Source: Paenibacillus sp. FSL R7-0345 (GTDB lineage: Bacteria > Bacillota > Bacilli > Paenibacillales > Paenibacillaceae). Taken from it: DNA of 64,000 bases. The notes beneath the pieces are model-generated. The model worked only from the letters and a program-made list of their open reading frames with translations. It was not told the DNA's origin and did not search any database. The number at the start of each line of letters is the position of its first letter. Position 1 is the stretch's first letter. The translations under genes and the position numbers were made by a program. The stretch spans positions 680,001 through 744,000 of the forward strand of contig NZ_CP152002.1 in the NCBI RefSeq assembly GCF_038595055.1, given 5' to 3'. This document shows, piece by piece, positions 9,871 to 20,838 of this stretch.

Positions 9871-11111
9871 GGCAGGAGTTTGGAGCGGAAATGCCGGGCG
9901 GACAGGACGGGCTGGACTCAAAAGCCGTGAAAGCCGCTGCGCCCCGCACGCTGCTGCCGGGGCAGACGACGATCGGCGTGCTTGGCGGCGGCCAGCTCGG
10001 CCGGATGATGGCGCTGGACGGCATCGCCATGGGCTACCGCTTTGTGGCGCTGGACCCGGCGGCGGATGCGCCATGCGGGCAGGTAACGCCGCAGATTACC
10101 GCGGCTTATAACGACCAGGACGCAGCGCGGGAGCTGGCGCAGCGCGCGGACGTGATCACGTACGAGTTCGAGAATGTCGATGCTGGCGTAGCCGCCTTGC
10201 TGACAGAGGAATCGTACGTGCCGCAGGGCAGCGCGCTGCTGTATACGACGCAGCACCGGCTGCGCGAAAAGGCGGCAATCGAGGCGGCGGGCGTACCCGT
10301 CGCCCCGTACCGCAAGGTCGGCAGCCTGGCGGAGCTTACCGCCGCGGCTGCCGAGCTGGGCCTGCCCTGTGTGCTGAAGACCGCCACAGGGGGATATGAC
10401 GGTAAGGGACAAGCCGTCATCCGTCAGCCGGATGAGCTGGAAGCCGCGTTCGGGCAGGTGGCACCAGGTGCTTCGGCCGGCACTGAGGTACCGGAGCTGG
10501 TGCTGGAGAAATTCGTGAAATTCCAGTGTGAAATTTCCGTCATTGCTGCACGCAGCACCTCGGGGGAAGTGAAAAGCTTCCCGCCGGCGGAGAATATCCA
10601 TGTGAATAACATTCTGCACCTGTCCATTGTGCCTGCCAGGGTCTCTGCGGAGCTTCAGCAGCAGGCCTGTGAGCTGGCGGAACGGCTGGTGTCAGGACTG
10701 AATGCTGTCGGACTATTGGCGGTAGAGATGTTCGTTACGGAGGACGGGGAAATATTCGTCAACGAGCTGGCGCCGCGGCCGCATAATTCAGGACACTACA
10801 CAATGGATGCCTGCGCGACCTCACAGTTCGAGCAGCATATCCGGGCAATCTGCAATTTACCGCTTGGTGATACGAGGCTGCTGACCCCTGTGGTCATGGT
10901 AAATGTGCTGGGTCAGCATCTGGACGGAGCAATAGAGCGGACAGGACAGGCGGATGAAGCGGCACACAGGCTGGGGGTTGCCCCCAAGCTGCATATATAC
11001 GGCAAGACCGAGAGCAAAACCGGCCGCAAAATGGGCCATATCAACCTGCTCTGCAAGGATACCGGCGACGGGCTGTCCTGGGTAGAGCAAACTAACCTTT
11101 GGAGGAACTAA
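9867..11111 (+). CDS. purK: N5-carboxyaminoimidazole ribonucleotide synthase
   Basis: A 414-residue ATP-grasp enzyme that carboxylates AIR with bicarbonate and ATP to N5-CAIR. The Rossmann-like start [18 protein letters not shown] is at about residues 36-53. The ATP-grasp core includes [15 protein letters not shown] near 175-190, and metal/substrate residues lie in [20 protein letters not shown] near 295-315. The first 35 residues are an extension relative to the roughly 380-residue B. subtilis enzyme. It starts with ATG 9867 overlapping the purE stop. Local GC content is clearly higher at its 5' end than in flanking genes. The stop lies six bases before the start of purB. Confidence 0.95.
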   Translation: MRQEFGAEMPGGQDGLDSKAVKAAAPRTLLPGQTTIGVLGGGQLGRMMALDGIAMGYRFVALDPAADAPCGQVTPQITAAYNDQDAARELAQRADVITYEFENVDAGVAALLTEESYVPQGSALLYTTQHRLREKAAIEAAGVPVAPYRKVGSLAELTAAAAELGLPCVLKTATGGYDGKGQAVIRQPDELEAAFGQVAPGASAGTEVPELVLEKFVKFQCEISVIAARSTSGEVKSFPPAENIHVNNILHLSIVPARVSAELQQQACELAERLVSGLNAVGLLAVEMFVTEDGEIFVNELAPRPHNSGHYTMDACATSQFEQHIRAICNLPLGDTRLLTPVVMVNVLGQHLDGAIERTGQADEAAHRLGVAPKLHIYGKTESKTGRKMGHINLLCKDTGDGLSWVEQTNLWRN

Positions 11112-11116
11112 AAGCT

Positions 11117-12412
11117 ATGATCGAACGTTACAGCAGACCTGAGATGCGGGCCATCTGGACCGAGGAAAATAAATTCAACGCCTGGCTTGAAGTAGAAATT
11201 TGTGCTTGTGAAGCCTGGGCCGAGCTGGGAGTCATTCCGCAGGAAGACGCCGCCAAGCTGCGCAAGGATGCGAAATTCGATATTGACCGGATCAATGAAA
11301 TCGAGCTGGAAACCCGCCATGATGTTATCGCTTTTACCCGTGCAGTGTCCGAGAGCCTGGGCGCAGAACGCAAATGGGTGCACTACGGTCTGACTTCAAC
11401 AGACGTTGTTGATACAGCGCTGGGTTATCTGCTGCGTCAGGCGAACGAGATTCTGGAGAAGGATATCATTAATTTTATTGAAATTCTCAAAGACAAAGCG
11501 GTAGCTTACAAAGACACTCCGATGATGGGACGCACACATGGTGTTCATGCGGAGCCTACAACCTTTGGTCTGAAAATGGCCCTGTGGTACGAGGAAATGA
11601 AACGTAACCTGGAGCGCTTCCGTCATGCGGCAAACGGCGTACAATTCGGCAAAATCTCCGGCGCAGTCGGCACCTATGCCAACATCGACCCGTTCGTAGA
11701 GGAATTTGTCTGCAAGAAGCTGGGCACCAGCCCGGCTCCAATCTCGACCCAGACCCTGCAGCGTGACCGTCACGCGGAATACATGGCTGCACTGGCACTG
11801 GTAGCGACATCGCTCGACAAGTTCGCCACTGAAATCCGCGCGCTGCAAAAGAGCGAAATCCGCGAGGTGGAAGAAGCTTTTGCCAAAGGTCAAAAAGGCT
11901 CGTCAGCCATGCCGCACAAGCGTAACCCGATCGGCTGCGAAAATATCTCCGGCCTATCCCGTGTAATCCGCGGTCATATGGTTACCGCTTACGAGAACGT
12001 GCCGCTCTGGCATGAGCGCGATATCTCGCACTCCTCGGTGGAACGGATCATCCTGCCGGATGCAACTATGCTGCTGAACTACATGCTGAACCGTTTCGGC
12101 AACATCGTGAAGAACCTGACCGTGTTCCCCGAAAATATGAAGCGCAACATGAACCGCACCTTCGGTGTACCGTTCTCCGGCCGCATCCTGACCAAGCTGA
12201 TCGATAAAGGCTTCAGCCGCGAGCAGGCATACGACACCGTGCAGCCGCGTGCGATGCAGGCCTGGGAAGAGCAGACCCAGTTCCGCGACATCGTCGAGGC
12301 TACCCCTGAGATCACTGCCGTGCTTAGCGCGGAAGAGATTGAGGATGCCTTCAATCCTTCCTGGCACCTGAAGCATGTGGACACGATTTTCCGCAAGCTG
12401 GAGCTGATTTAG
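11117..12412 (+). CDS. purB: Adenylosuccinate lyase
   Basis: A 431-residue fumarase/aspartase-superfamily enzyme. It cleaves SAICAR in IMP synthesis and adenylosuccinate in AMP synthesis, releasing fumarate. The signature loop [17 protein letters not shown] near residue 262 contains the family's catalytic serine, and [14 protein letters not shown] near 138 supplies a catalytic His. The frame is open from a TTG at 11099, but that codon is part of the ribosome binding site TTGGAGGAA. ATG 11117 gives the N-terminus [10 protein letters not shown], which matches Bacillus PurB. Length equals the B. subtilis enzyme. Confidence 0.97.
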   Translation: MIERYSRPEMRAIWTEENKFNAWLEVEICACEAWAELGVIPQEDAAKLRKDAKFDIDRINEIELETRHDVIAFTRAVSESLGAERKWVHYGLTSTDVVDTALGYLLRQANEILEKDIINFIEILKDKAVAYKDTPMMGRTHGVHAEPTTFGLKMALWYEEMKRNLERFRHAANGVQFGKISGAVGTYANIDPFVEEFVCKKLGTSPAPISTQTLQRDRHAEYMAALALVATSLDKFATEIRALQKSEIREVEEAFAKGQKGSSAMPHKRNPIGCENISGLSRVIRGHMVTAYENVPLWHERDISHSSVERIILPDATMLLNYMLNRFGNIVKNLTVFPENMKRNMNRTFGVPFSGRILTKLIDKGFSREQAYDTVQPRAMQAWEEQTQFRDIVEATPEITAVLSAEEIEDAFNPSWHLKHVDTIFRKLELI

Positions 12413-12450
12413 GAGAAGGAAAGCAATAAAAAGTTGAGGGAGGAAAGGTC

Positions 12451-13341
12451 ATGACACACCCTGCCGTATCCACGGCTGTGGAACTCGTAAATGCACCGCT
12501 GCTCTACAAAGGAAAGGTTCGCGAATTGTACGATTTGGGGGAACAGGTACTGATCGTCGTTACGGACCGGATCTCCGCATTTGATTATGTGCTTGATCCG
12601 GCTGTACCGGACAAGGGCAACGTGCTGAACCGGCTGAGCGCCTTCTGGTTCGGGCTGACAAAGAACCTGATCGAAAACCACGTCGTCCACATTGATGTCG
12701 ATCAGCTCGGCGGCGTTGTAAAGGACCGTGAAGCGCTCAAAAACCGCATCATGGTCGTGCGCAAGGCCGAGAGAATCGATATTGAATGTGTCGTTCGCGG
12801 CTGCATTACCGGCGGAGGCTGGCGGCAGTATCAGGAGACCGGCAAGGTCAACGGCATTGAGCTTCCGCAGGGCCTGCGCAAGAACGCTGTGCTGGCTCAG
12901 CCGATCTTTACGCCGGCAGCGAAGAATGATGTCGGTCACGATGAAGACATTCCGTTCGAGCAGATGCAGGAGAGTATCGGTGCCGAGCTGGCGCTGGAGC
13001 TGAAGGAGAAAAGCCTGAAGCTGTTCGCTTTTGCCAGAGCGTATTGTGAGGAGCGCGGGATCATTCTCGCAGACTGCAAGTTCGAGTTCGGGCTGCTGGA
13101 CGGCAAGGTGATTCTGATCGATGAGATTTTTACGCCGGATGCCTCCCGCTTCTGGGCTAAAGATAAATATGCGCTTGATATCGAGATTGACAGCATGGAC
13201 AAGGAGCCGGTCCGGACGTATCTTTCCGCATCCTCCTGGGACAAAAACAGCACGCCTGACCCGCTGCCGCAGGAAGTGGTGGAAGAAACCAGCCGCCGCT
13301 ACCGCGATATCTATCACCGGCTTACCGGTAAGGATTTGTAA
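12451..13341 (+). CDS. purC: SAICAR synthetase
   Basis: A 296-residue enzyme that joins aspartate to CAIR using ATP. Family motifs include the N-terminal YKGKVRELYDLG (residues 20-31), TDRISAFDYVL, ECVVRGCITGGGW and IILADCKFEFGL followed by IDEIFTPDASRFW. It is about 55 residues longer than B. subtilis PurC (241) and resembles the long form known from yeast Ade1 and some bacteria. ATG 12451 follows GGGAGGAAAGG. It sits 38 nt after purB. Confidence 0.95.
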   Translation: MTHPAVSTAVELVNAPLLYKGKVRELYDLGEQVLIVVTDRISAFDYVLDPAVPDKGNVLNRLSAFWFGLTKNLIENHVVHIDVDQLGGVVKDREALKNRIMVVRKAERIDIECVVRGCITGGGWRQYQETGKVNGIELPQGLRKNAVLAQPIFTPAAKNDVGHDEDIPFEQMQESIGAELALELKEKSLKLFAFARAYCEERGIILADCKFEFGLLDGKVILIDEIFTPDASRFWAKDKYALDIEIDSMDKEPVRTYLSASSWDKNSTPDPLPQEVVEETSRRYRDIYHRLTGKDL

Positions 13342-13450
13342 TCAAACTAAGCACAGTTAGCGTTATAGTCAACCGCAATCATAGGTAAGTCTCTCTCTTT
13401 TTTTGATCAAAGCTAATCAGCCATTAAAATTTAGGAGGAACTACAAGCGT

Positions 13451-13696
13451 ATGTTAAAAGCGACAGTCTATGTCACCATCAAGAAAAGCGTGCTCGATCC
13501 CCAAGGTGTAGCGGTACAAGGAGCTCTTCATTCGGTAGGTTTCCAGGAAGTTGAAAGTCTGCGCATCGGTAAGTACATGGAACTGACTCTCGACACGGAC
13601 AACCGCGCTGAAGCGGAAGGACGCCTGAAGGAAATGTGTGAAAAGCTGCTGGCCAACACGGTGATCGAGGATTACCGCTACGAATTGGAGGACTAA
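13451..13696 (+). CDS. purS: FGAM synthase subunit PurS
   Basis: An 81-residue small subunit that bridges PurQ and PurL in the three-part formylglycinamidine ribonucleotide synthase of Gram-positive bacteria. The sequence KATVYVTIKKSVLDPQG and the ending NTVIEDYRYELE are typical of PurS. The frame extends to a TTG at 13403, but ATG 13451 follows TTAGGAGGAA and gives the standard length. It lies 3 nt before purQ. Confidence 0.95.
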   Translation: MLKATVYVTIKKSVLDPQGVAVQGALHSVGFQEVESLRIGKYMELTLDTDNRAEAEGRLKEMCEKLLANTVIEDYRYELED

Positions 13697-13699
13697 GTC

Positions 13700-14389
13700 A
13701 TGAAATTTGCGGTACTTGTCTTTCCAGGCTCCAATTGCGACATTGACTGCTACAAAGCGGTAGAAGACAGTCTCGGCGAACCAGTAGATTATGTATGGCA
13801 TACCGCGACAGACCTGTCGGCGTATGATTGCATTCTCGTGCCGGGCGGCTTCTCTTATGGTGACTATCTGCGCTGCGGCGCGATTTCCCGGTTCGCTCCG
13901 GTCATGGCTGAAGTGGCCAAGGCGGCGGAGCAGGGCAAATTCGTGCTCGGCATCTGCAACGGATTCCAGATTCTGACCGAGGCGGGACTCCTGCCGGGCG
14001 CGCTGCGCCGGAACATGTCGATGAAGTTCCGCTGTCATGACACGGTGCTTAAGGTCGTTAATAACACAACCCCGTTTACTGTTGACTATGCGAAGGATGA
14101 AGAGATTGTCATTCCGATCGCACACGGCGAAGGCAACTATTACTGTGATGAAGAGACTTTGGCATCGCTCAAAGCTAATAATCAGATCGTATTCACATAC
14201 AGCGACAACCCGAACGGCTCAGTAGCCGATATTGCGGGAATCAGCAATGCGGCAGGTAATGTAGTAGGCATGATGCCTCACCCGGAACGTGCGGCGAACA
14301 GCCTGCTTGGTTCGGAAGACGGCAAACGGATGTTTACATCCATTCTCAAGACATGGAGGGAACGTTATGACGCAGCAAGTATCCGCTAA
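13700..14389 (+). CDS. purQ: FGAM synthase glutaminase subunit PurQ
   Basis: A 229-residue class I glutamine amidotransferase that supplies ammonia to PurL. The nucleophile is the Cys in [11 protein letters not shown] (about residue 86), and the His-Glu pair is in [10 protein letters not shown] near 195. Start ATG 13700 follows GGAGG in the end of purS. The gene overlaps purL by 23 nt, which suggests coupled translation of the two interacting subunits. Confidence 0.97.
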   Translation: MKFAVLVFPGSNCDIDCYKAVEDSLGEPVDYVWHTATDLSAYDCILVPGGFSYGDYLRCGAISRFAPVMAEVAKAAEQGKFVLGICNGFQILTEAGLLPGALRRNMSMKFRCHDTVLKVVNNTTPFTVDYAKDEEIVIPIAHGEGNYYCDEETLASLKANNQIVFTYSDNPNGSVADIAGISNAAGNVVGMMPHPERAANSLLGSEDGKRMFTSILKTWRERYDAASIR

Positions 14390-16613
14390 GGAGCCGACCG
14401 CAGAGCAGATTGCGGAGCAGAAAATCTACAGCCAGTTCGGTGTGTCGGACAGCGAATATGAGCTGATCACCTCTTTTATGGGCCGCAAGCCTAACTATAC
14501 CGAAATCGGTGTATTCAGCGTAATGTGGTCCGAGCACTGTGCCTACAAAAACTCCAAGCCGCTGCTTGGGAGATTTCCTACAAGCGGGCCGCGTGTCCTG
14601 ATGGGACCGGGCGAAGGCGCGGGGATTGTAGACATCGGTGACAACCAGGCCGTAGTATTCAAAATCGAAAGCCACAACCATCCGTCAGCAGTTGAGCCTT
14701 ATCAGGGCGCAGCGACCGGGGTGGGCGGGATTATCCGCGATATTTTCTCCATGGGGGCGAGACCGGTGGCGCTGCTCAACTCCCTGCGTTTCGGAAAGCT
14801 TGAGAGTGACCGGGTAAAATATCTGTTCGAGCATGTCGTGTCCGGGATCGCAGGCTACGGTAACTGTATCGGGATTCCGACCGTCGGCGGCGAAATTATG
14901 TTTGATAACAGCTATGACGGCAATCCGCTGGTTAACGCAATGTGCGTAGGACTGATTGATCATGACAAAATCCAGCGCGGTGTCGCTAAAGGTGTAGGCA
15001 ACCCGGTGTTCTACGTAGGTCCTCCTACCGGACGTGACGGTATTCACGGCGCAACCTTTGCTTCCGTTGAGCTGAGCGAAGAGTCCGAAGCCAAGAAGAC
15101 TGCGGTACAGGTCGGCGATCCGTTCATGGAAAAGCTGGTTATGGAGTCGTGCCTCGAGCTGATCGACAGCGGCATCGTACTCGGTATTCAGGATATGGGC
15201 GCAGCAGGCCTCACTTGTTCCAGTGCCGAAATGGCCAGCAAAGCGGGCAACGGCCTGGAGCTGTATCTGGATCAGGTGCCGCAGCGTGAAGAAGGCATGA
15301 CGCCTTATGAAATGATGCTGTCCGAATCCCAGGAGCGGATGCTGTTCGTAGTGGAGCCTAAGGATGAGGCGCAGGCTCAGGAGATTTTTGACCGTTGGGG
15401 CGTGATCTGCCGTAAAGTGGGCAAGGTAACAGATGATGGACGCCTGAAGCTGTACCACCACGGTGAGGTTGTCGGCGACATGCCTGTAACAGCGCTTGTG
15501 GACGAGTGTCCAATCTATAAGAAGCCTTCCACAGTTCCGGCTTACTATGAAGAGAATGCAAAGGTAGATACTTTGCGTTATGAAGAGGTTACCGATCTCG
15601 GCAGCGCTCTGCGTACGGTATTGGGTTCGCCAACAGTAGCAAGCAAAGCCTGGGTGTATAACCAGTACGATTACATGGTTCGCACCAGCACTGCAGTCCG
15701 TCCGGGCTCCGATGCGGCAGTAGTTACCATTCAAGGTACACGCAAAGGCCTGGCCATGACTACAGACTGTAACGGCCGTTATGTCTATCTCGATCCTGAA
15801 GTGGGCGGACGCATCGCGGTAAGCGAAGCAGCCCGTAACATTGTCTGTTCCGGCGCAAAGCCGCTGGCAATTACGGACAATCTGAATTTTGGCAGCCCGG
15901 AAAAGCCAGAGATTTTTTGGCAGATGGAGCGTGCGGTTGACGGTATGGCTGAAGCCTGCCGTGTGCTGGATACGCCAGTTATCGGCGGTAACGTCAGTCT
16001 CTACAACGAAAATGCCTCCGGAGCCATCTACCCGACCCCGGTTGTCGGCATGGTGGGTCTGGTTGAAGATACAGATCACATTACAACTCAAGCCTTCAAG
16101 CAAGAAGGCGATGCGATTCTGCTGCTCGGCGTAACAAAAGCTGAGCTTGGCGGCAGCGAGTTCCAGTATGCCGTTCACGGCTTGACCGAAGGCCGTCCGC
16201 CGGCGCTTGATCTGGCTACAGAGCAGAAATTGCTGGATGCTGTTCTGTCAGCAATCCGCAGCGGTCTGGTCCGCTCGGCGCATGACCTGTCCGAAGGCGG
16301 CTTGGCTGCTGCACTGGCAGAAAGCTGCATCAGCGGCGGCATCGGCGCGAACGTGGACTTGTCTGCTGGCGGACTGCGCCATGATGTGGCACTGTTCAGC
16401 GAAACCCAGTCCCGCATTGTGCTGACCTCGGCACCTGACCGTGCAGAGGAGCTCAAAGCAGCTGTTGCTGCTTACGGCGTACCGGTTGAAATCATCGGTA
16501 CGGTCGGCGGCGACAGACTGCGCGTATCCCTTGACGGTGCATCCGCACTTGATGAGGCTGTATCCGAACTTAAATCCGTGTGGGAGGATGCTATTCCATG
16601 TCTTATGAAATAA
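14367..16613 (+). CDS. purL: FGAM synthase large subunit PurL
   Basis: A 748-residue ATP-dependent synthase of the small (non-fused) PurL type, converting FGAR to FGAM. Visible motifs are [16 protein letters not shown] near residue 46, [21 protein letters not shown] near 99, and IGVPTVGGE-like [12 protein letters not shown] near 170. ATG 14367 follows GGAGGG and lies inside the end of purQ; an upstream in-frame ATG at 14289 is too deep inside purQ and lacks a ribosome binding site. The B. subtilis enzyme is 742 residues. The gene overlaps purF by 16 nt. Confidence 0.97.
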   Translation: MTQQVSAKEPTAEQIAEQKIYSQFGVSDSEYELITSFMGRKPNYTEIGVFSVMWSEHCAYKNSKPLLGRFPTSGPRVLMGPGEGAGIVDIGDNQAVVFKIESHNHPSAVEPYQGAATGVGGIIRDIFSMGARPVALLNSLRFGKLESDRVKYLFEHVVSGIAGYGNCIGIPTVGGEIMFDNSYDGNPLVNAMCVGLIDHDKIQRGVAKGVGNPVFYVGPPTGRDGIHGATFASVELSEESEAKKTAVQVGDPFMEKLVMESCLELIDSGIVLGIQDMGAAGLTCSSAEMASKAGNGLELYLDQVPQREEGMTPYEMMLSESQERMLFVVEPKDEAQAQEIFDRWGVICRKVGKVTDDGRLKLYHHGEVVGDMPVTALVDECPIYKKPSTVPAYYEENAKVDTLRYEEVTDLGSALRTVLGSPTVASKAWVYNQYDYMVRTSTAVRPGSDAAVVTIQGTRKGLAMTTDCNGRYVYLDPEVGGRIAVSEAARNIVCSGAKPLAITDNLNFGSPEKPEIFWQMERAVDGMAEACRVLDTPVIGGNVSLYNENASGAIYPTPVVGMVGLVEDTDHITTQAFKQEGDAILLLGVTKAELGGSEFQYAVHGLTEGRPPALDLATEQKLLDAVLSAIRSGLVRSAHDLSEGGLAAALAESCISGGIGANVDLSAGGLRHDVALFSETQSRIVLTSAPDRAEELKAAVAAYGVPVEIIGTVGGDRLRVSLDGASALDEAVSELKSVWEDAIPCLMK

Positions 16614-18094
16614 AGACCGGGAACAAGCAGGAGACCCCCATCCTGTGGACCGGCGACTTTTACAATGAAGGAACGGGCTCGGGAGATATTTTTGATACAT
16701 TAAAAGAAGAATGCGGCGTCTTCGGGGTCTTCGGACACCCGGAAGCCGCTTCCATGTCTTATTATGGGCTGCATGCCCTGCAGCACCGGGGAGAAGAGAG
16801 TGCGGGCATCTGCGTGGCCGACGGCCGTGACTTCAACTACCACCGCGGCATGGGCCTGGTTAAGGAAGTCTTCGACAAGGACAAAATCGCTTCGCTGGTC
16901 GGCGATATGTCCATCGGACATGTACGTTATTCGACCAGCGGAGACAGCCGGCTGACTAACGCGCAGCCGCTGGTCTTCAAGTACCGTGACGGCGATCTGG
17001 CGATCGCCACTAACGGCAACATCGTCAACGAGCCGCTGATCCGTAAGACGCTTGAGATGAGCGGGTCGATCTTCCAGACGACAAGTGACACTGAGGTGCT
17101 GGCGCATCTGATTGCGCGTTCGCCGAAGGATTTTGTCGAGGCGGCCAAGGATGCGCTCCGCCAGCTGGTCGGCGGATTCGCTTTTCTGCTGATGACCAAC
17201 GACAAGCTGATCGTAGCCTCTGACCCGCACGGGCTGCGCCCGCTGGTGATGGGCCGGCTTGGTGAAGCGTATGTCTTCGCTTCCGAGTCCTGTGCCCTTG
17301 AAGTCATCGGCGCCACCCTGGTCCGCGACATCGAGCCGGGTGAGCTGCTGGTGCTGGACAAGAACGGCTTCCTGGAAGACAGATTCACTGAACCGAAACG
17401 CAAAGCGCTATGCGCAATGGAGTATATCTATTTCGCCCGTCCGGACAGTGACCTGAACGGCTCCAACCTCCATTCCGCCCGCAAGCGGATGGGCAGCCGG
17501 ATGGCGCTGGAATCGTTCGTAGATGCCGATATCGTTACCGGCGTACCAGATTCCAGTATCTCGGCAGCTATCGGCTATGCCGAACAGACGGGTATCCCGT
17601 ATGAGCTTGGACTGATCAAGAACAAGTACACCGGCCGGACCTTCATTCAGCCGAGCCAGGAGCTGCGCGAGCAGGGCGTGAAGATGAAGCTGAGCGCTGT
17701 GCGCCGCGTCGTCGAGGGCCAGCGCGTTGTCATGATCGACGACTCGATCGTGCGCGGCACTACCTCGCGCCGGATTGTCAATCTGCTGCGCGAAGCCGGT
17801 GCGCTTGAGGTACACGTGCGGATTACTTCGCCGCCGTTCAAGAACCCGTGCTTCTACGGGATTGATACCCCGGACCGCCGCGAGCTGATCGCCTCGTACA
17901 AGACAATTCAGGAAATGTGCGAGGAGATCAACGCCGATTCCCTGGCATTCCTTTCGCCGGAAGGACTGATCCAGTCCATCGGCGGCTACAGCAGCAATGA
18001 ATATAAGGGAGGCCTGTGCCTCTCCTGCTTCGATAATGATTACCCGACGCAGGTGGATTTCGGCGGGGAAGAGAAAGACGGGTGTAGCTGCTAA
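16598..18094 (+). CDS. purF: Amidophosphoribosyltransferase
   Basis: A 498-residue enzyme for the first committed step, PRPP plus glutamine to phosphoribosylamine. The N-terminal nucleophile is Cys39 in [10 protein letters not shown], so a 38-residue propeptide would be removed; B. subtilis PurF has an 11-residue one. The PRPP loop [13 protein letters not shown] lies near residue 380. CLSC near the C-terminus, with upstream cysteines, fits the 4Fe-4S cluster of Bacillus-type PurF. ATG 16598 follows GGGAGGA inside purL. After this gene the operon is interrupted by about 850 nt of repeats before purM. Confidence 0.96.
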   Translation: MSYEIKTGNKQETPILWTGDFYNEGTGSGDIFDTLKEECGVFGVFGHPEAASMSYYGLHALQHRGEESAGICVADGRDFNYHRGMGLVKEVFDKDKIASLVGDMSIGHVRYSTSGDSRLTNAQPLVFKYRDGDLAIATNGNIVNEPLIRKTLEMSGSIFQTTSDTEVLAHLIARSPKDFVEAAKDALRQLVGGFAFLLMTNDKLIVASDPHGLRPLVMGRLGEAYVFASESCALEVIGATLVRDIEPGELLVLDKNGFLEDRFTEPKRKALCAMEYIYFARPDSDLNGSNLHSARKRMGSRMALESFVDADIVTGVPDSSISAAIGYAEQTGIPYELGLIKNKYTGRTFIQPSQELREQGVKMKLSAVRRVVEGQRVVMIDDSIVRGTTSRRIVNLLREAGALEVHVRITSPPFKNPCFYGIDTPDRRELIASYKTIQEMCEEINADSLAFLSPEGLIQSIGGYSSNEYKGGLCLSCFDNDYPTQVDFGGEEKDGCSC

Positions 18095-18370
18095 CGTAGC
18101 TCATCCCCCTAAGTCGTGGTGTCCATCCCCCTAAGTCCCCCTTGCAAAGGGGGATTCCGGAGGGCTCGGCCCTCCGGCCACCCGAAAGCTCGGTGGTAGG
18201 AGTTTGCTCTAAACTTGCTAAGATGGCGTGGGTGCGGGTGCCCGCTTTGTCCTGCGGACACGCTCTACGGCGCTGCGCGCCCTGGCGGCCTGCGGCCCCG
18301 CCGGGCCATTGGCTCGTAACCCCGGCTGTTTGCTCCGCAAAAGCGAGGGTTTACTTGCTCTTTGGGGGCG
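18095..18370 (+). other. GC-rich non-coding start of the purF-purM gap
   Basis: This stretch holds short palindromes, including CCCCCTTGCAAAGGGGG near 18140 and CCGGAGGGCTCGGCCCTCCG near 18157, and the phrase CATCCCCCTAAGTC in two copies. From about 18290 there is a degenerate partial copy of the 82-bp unit that follows. No start codon with a ribosome binding site and no recognisable protein is seen. Confidence 0.6.
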
Positions 18371-18601
18371 CGGCTTCGCCTCGCGCCCGAGGCTCACGCC
18401 CCCGCCTGTTTGCTCCGCAAAAGCGGGATGGCTCTCGCCTTAAGGGTGCGCGCGGCTTCGCCTCGCGCCCGAGGCTCACGCCCCCGCCTGTTTGCTCCGC
18501 AAAAGCGGGGCGGCTCTCGCCTTAAGGGTGCGCGCGGCTTCGCCTCGCGCCCGAGGCTCACGCCCCCGCCTGTTTGCTCCGCAAAAGCGGGATGGCTCTC
18601 G
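18371..18601 (+). repeat. 82-bp tandem repeat, about 2.8 copies
   Basis: Units begin at 18371, 18453 and 18535, each with CGGCTTCGCCTCGCGCCCGA. Within each unit GCCTCG-CGCC-CGAGGC and CCCGC...GCGGG (with an inner TTTGC/GCAAA stem) can form hairpins. The 82-bp period is not a multiple of three, so long open frames across the units change protein sequence from copy to copy and are not believable genes. The tract lies inside the pur operon. Confidence 0.85.
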
Positions 18602-18699
18602 CTAAGCGAGGCGCTTGGCTTCGCCAAGAGCGCCGAGCCAGTGCCCCTGTGCAAGGCGCAGACTTCGGCTTGCGGCCGGGTTTACCGGGTGGTCTGAGT
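18602..18699 (+). other. GC-rich hairpin segment after the 82-bp repeats
   Basis: GGCGCTTGGC-TTC-GCCAAGAGCGCC near 18610 forms a strong hairpin without a following T run. The rest has no gene signal. Confidence 0.5.
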
Positions 18700-18703
18700 C
18701 ATG

Positions 18704-18863
18704 GAGGGGAAGTTTGGAACTGTAGGAGCGTAGCGTTCGCCTGAAAGCTTTCCGCAGGAAAGCTCGCATCGGAAGCATAAGCTATATTTGGATTTCTACC
18801 GCGGCCAGCGGTTTAAATCAGGAAATCCAAATATAACAGCGACCGGAAGTCCAAACATTCCTC
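18704..18863 (+). repeat. Folded inverted-repeat element upstream of purM
   Basis: Outer arms GAGGGGAAGTTTGGAAC (18704) and GTCCAAACATTCCTC (18849) are near-complementary. Inside lie AGCTTTCC-GCA-GGAAAGCT (18747) and a 14-bp perfect pair, TATATTTGGATTTC (18783) with GAAATCCAAATATA (18822). The inner loop holds ACCGC/GCGGT. The whole would fold as one branched structure of about 160 nt, ending about 80 nt before purM. No coding signal is present. Function is unknown. Confidence 0.7.
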
Positions 18864-18944
18864 GTAATGACGACTATGACCACATGCCTAAACCAGGCCG
18901 CCCCGAACCAGCGCTCTAAACTAATTTAAATGAGGTGTCCAAAA

Positions 18945-19985
18945 GTGTCGGAAGCTTATAAAAACGCCGGAGTGGATATTGCAGCCGGTAATGAAGCGGT
19001 AGAACGCATGAAAAAGCATGTGAAGCGCACTTACCGTCCGGAGGTCATGACAGAGCTTGGCGGATTTGGCGCATTGTTTGGTCTCAACAAAGATAAATAC
19101 GATGAGCCTGTGCTTGTATCCGGTACGGACGGCGTAGGCACGAAGCTCAAGCTCGCATTCGCGGCGGACCGCCACGACACGATTGGCATCGATGCGGTTG
19201 CGATGTGTGTGAACGACATCGTGGTACAGGGCGCAGAGCCGCTGTTCTTCCTCGACTACCTCGCATGCGATAAAGTGGTACCGGAGAAAATCGAAGCCAT
19301 CGTATCCGGAATCGCGGAAGGCTGCCATCAGGCAGGCTGCGCGCTGATCGGCGGCGAAACGGCTGAAATGCCGGGCATGTACGCTGCCGGCGAATATGAT
19401 ATTGCCGGCTTTACAGTGGGTGTGGCCGATAAGGCTAAGCTCGTGACTGGTGCGGATATTGCACCTGGCGACACAGTGATCGGCCTTGCCTCCAGCGGTA
19501 TCCACAGCAACGGCTTCTCGCTGGTGCGCAAGCTTTTGCTGGAGCAGGCGGGGTATGAGCTGAACGATGTTGTTCCTGAGCTGGGCGCTCCGCTGGTGGA
19601 CGTGCTGCTGGCTCCGACCAAAATCTACGTAAAACCGCTGCTGGCCCTGCTGGAGCAGCTGACCGTTAAAGGCATGGCGCATATTACTGGCGGAGGCTTT
19701 ATCGAGAATATTCCGCGGATGCTGCCGGATAATGTGAATGTTGAAATTAACTACGGCTCCTGGCCGATCCAGCCAGTCTTCGGCCTGATGCAGGACAAGG
19801 GCAGTGTAACAAACCGTGATATGTTCACTACCTTCAACATGGGCATCGGTCTGGTGCTGGTTGTGTCTGCTGCAGACGGAGAGCGTGCGCTGGAGCTGTT
19901 GAAAGCCAGCGGGGAAGAGGCTTATCTGATCGGCACAGTGACTGAAGGGGAGCGCATCGTTACCTTTACAGGAGCTGAGGTGTGA
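18945..19985 (+). CDS. purM: AIR synthetase
   Basis: A 346-residue enzyme that cyclises FGAM to aminoimidazole ribonucleotide with ATP. It has the PurM signature [14 protein letters not shown] near residue 60 and the ATP-binding and dimer region [15 protein letters not shown] near 130. GTG 18945 follows GAGGTG and gives the N-terminus [11 protein letters not shown] and the exact length of B. subtilis PurM; ATG 18930, five codons earlier, overlaps that ribosome binding site. It shares one base with purN. The long repetitive gap upstream is unusual for this operon. Confidence 0.95.
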   Translation: MSEAYKNAGVDIAAGNEAVERMKKHVKRTYRPEVMTELGGFGALFGLNKDKYDEPVLVSGTDGVGTKLKLAFAADRHDTIGIDAVAMCVNDIVVQGAEPLFFLDYLACDKVVPEKIEAIVSGIAEGCHQAGCALIGGETAEMPGMYAAGEYDIAGFTVGVADKAKLVTGADIAPGDTVIGLASSGIHSNGFSLVRKLLLEQAGYELNDVVPELGAPLVDVLLAPTKIYVKPLLALLEQLTVKGMAHITGGGFIENIPRMLPDNVNVEINYGSWPIQPVFGLMQDKGSVTNRDMFTTFNMGIGLVLVVSAADGERALELLKASGEEAYLIGTVTEGERIVTFTGAEV

Positions 19986-20599
19986 TGAGCAGGAGCCGGA
20001 TCGCTGTATTTGCCTCCGGGCAGGGCAGCAATTTTGCCGCACTCATTGAGGCGCAGAGAGCCGGGCAGCTTGGTGAGGGAAGCATTGAGCTGCTGGTTTC
20101 CGACCGGCCGGAAGCACCTGTAGCGCAGCGGGCGGAGGCAGCGGGCGTGCCCGCTCTCCTGCTGCGGCCAAAGGATTTTGCCAGCCGCGAGCTGTATGAG
20201 GCGGAGATTGTTGCCGAGTTGAAGCGCAGGGACATCGGTCTGATCGTACTCGCCGGTTACATGCGGCTGATCAGTCCGGTGCTGCTGGAGCCTTTTGACG
20301 GAAGGATTATCAACATCCATCCTTCGCTGCTGCCTGCTTTTGCCGGGAAGGATGCTATCGGGCAGGCCATCGGTTACGGTGTGAAGCTGACCGGAGTGAC
20401 GGTGCATTTTGTCGATGGGGGCATGGATACCGGACCGGTCATTGCCCAGCGCAGCGTTACAGTGGAAGCAGGGGATACAGCAGATTCGCTGGCACAGCGG
20501 ATTCACGAAGTTGAATATGCGCTGTATCCGGAGGTTGTCCGTGCTTTTGCAGCCGGAAAAGTGGAGCTGAACGGCAGACATGTCATTGTTCACGAGTAG
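19985..20599 (+). CDS. purN: Phosphoribosylglycinamide formyltransferase
   Basis: A 204-residue enzyme that formylates GAR with 10-formyl-THF. The N-terminal IAVFASGQGSNFAAL is the phosphate loop. The catalytic Asn-His-Asp set is in IINIHPSLLPAF, around residue 105-116, and in the later GVTVHFVDGGMDTG. The start ATG 19985 shares its first base with the purM stop (TGATG); the GTG one codon earlier is possible. A 239-nt gap without a gene separates it from purH. Confidence 0.95.
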   Translation: MSRSRIAVFASGQGSNFAALIEAQRAGQLGEGSIELLVSDRPEAPVAQRAEAAGVPALLLRPKDFASRELYEAEIVAELKRRDIGLIVLAGYMRLISPVLLEPFDGRIINIHPSLLPAFAGKDAIGQAIGYGVKLTGVTVHFVDGGMDTGPVIAQRSVTVEAGDTADSLAQRIHEVEYALYPEVVRAFAAGKVELNGRHVIVHE

Positions 20600-20838
20600 T
20601 TTTATTTTAGGTGGCAGAGCAAAATTTGTTAACGACAATTTACATCATCCGCGGATTCTGATATTTCTCGGGAAATATTGCACAAAGTCTATAAAGTGTC
20701 GTTTGGCGGCAGCTGTACCGGGCTATTTAAGCTGCGGCATGCGCAAAATGACAGGATTATAACCATTCATAGCGAAGTTCGACGGCAGGCTTTAATAAAC
20801 AACACTAATCTTGCATCATCCGGAGGGGGACTTTTCAA

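Noticed and set aside
18371..18601. Possible CRISPR array
   Set aside because: The 82-bp units are contiguous near-identical copies without unique spacers, and no cas gene is present.
18142..18697. Overlapping frames of 71-127 codons rich in Arg, Ala and Pro
   Set aside because: They cross the 82-bp repeats, whose period is not a multiple of three, so the protein changes from unit to unit. They lack ribosome binding sites.
20600..20838. Possible small gene or promoter between purN and purH
   Set aside because: The only plus-strand frame (20580-20762) overlaps the purN end and lacks a good ribosome binding site. A weak hairpin (GCAGCT...AGCTGC) has no T run.
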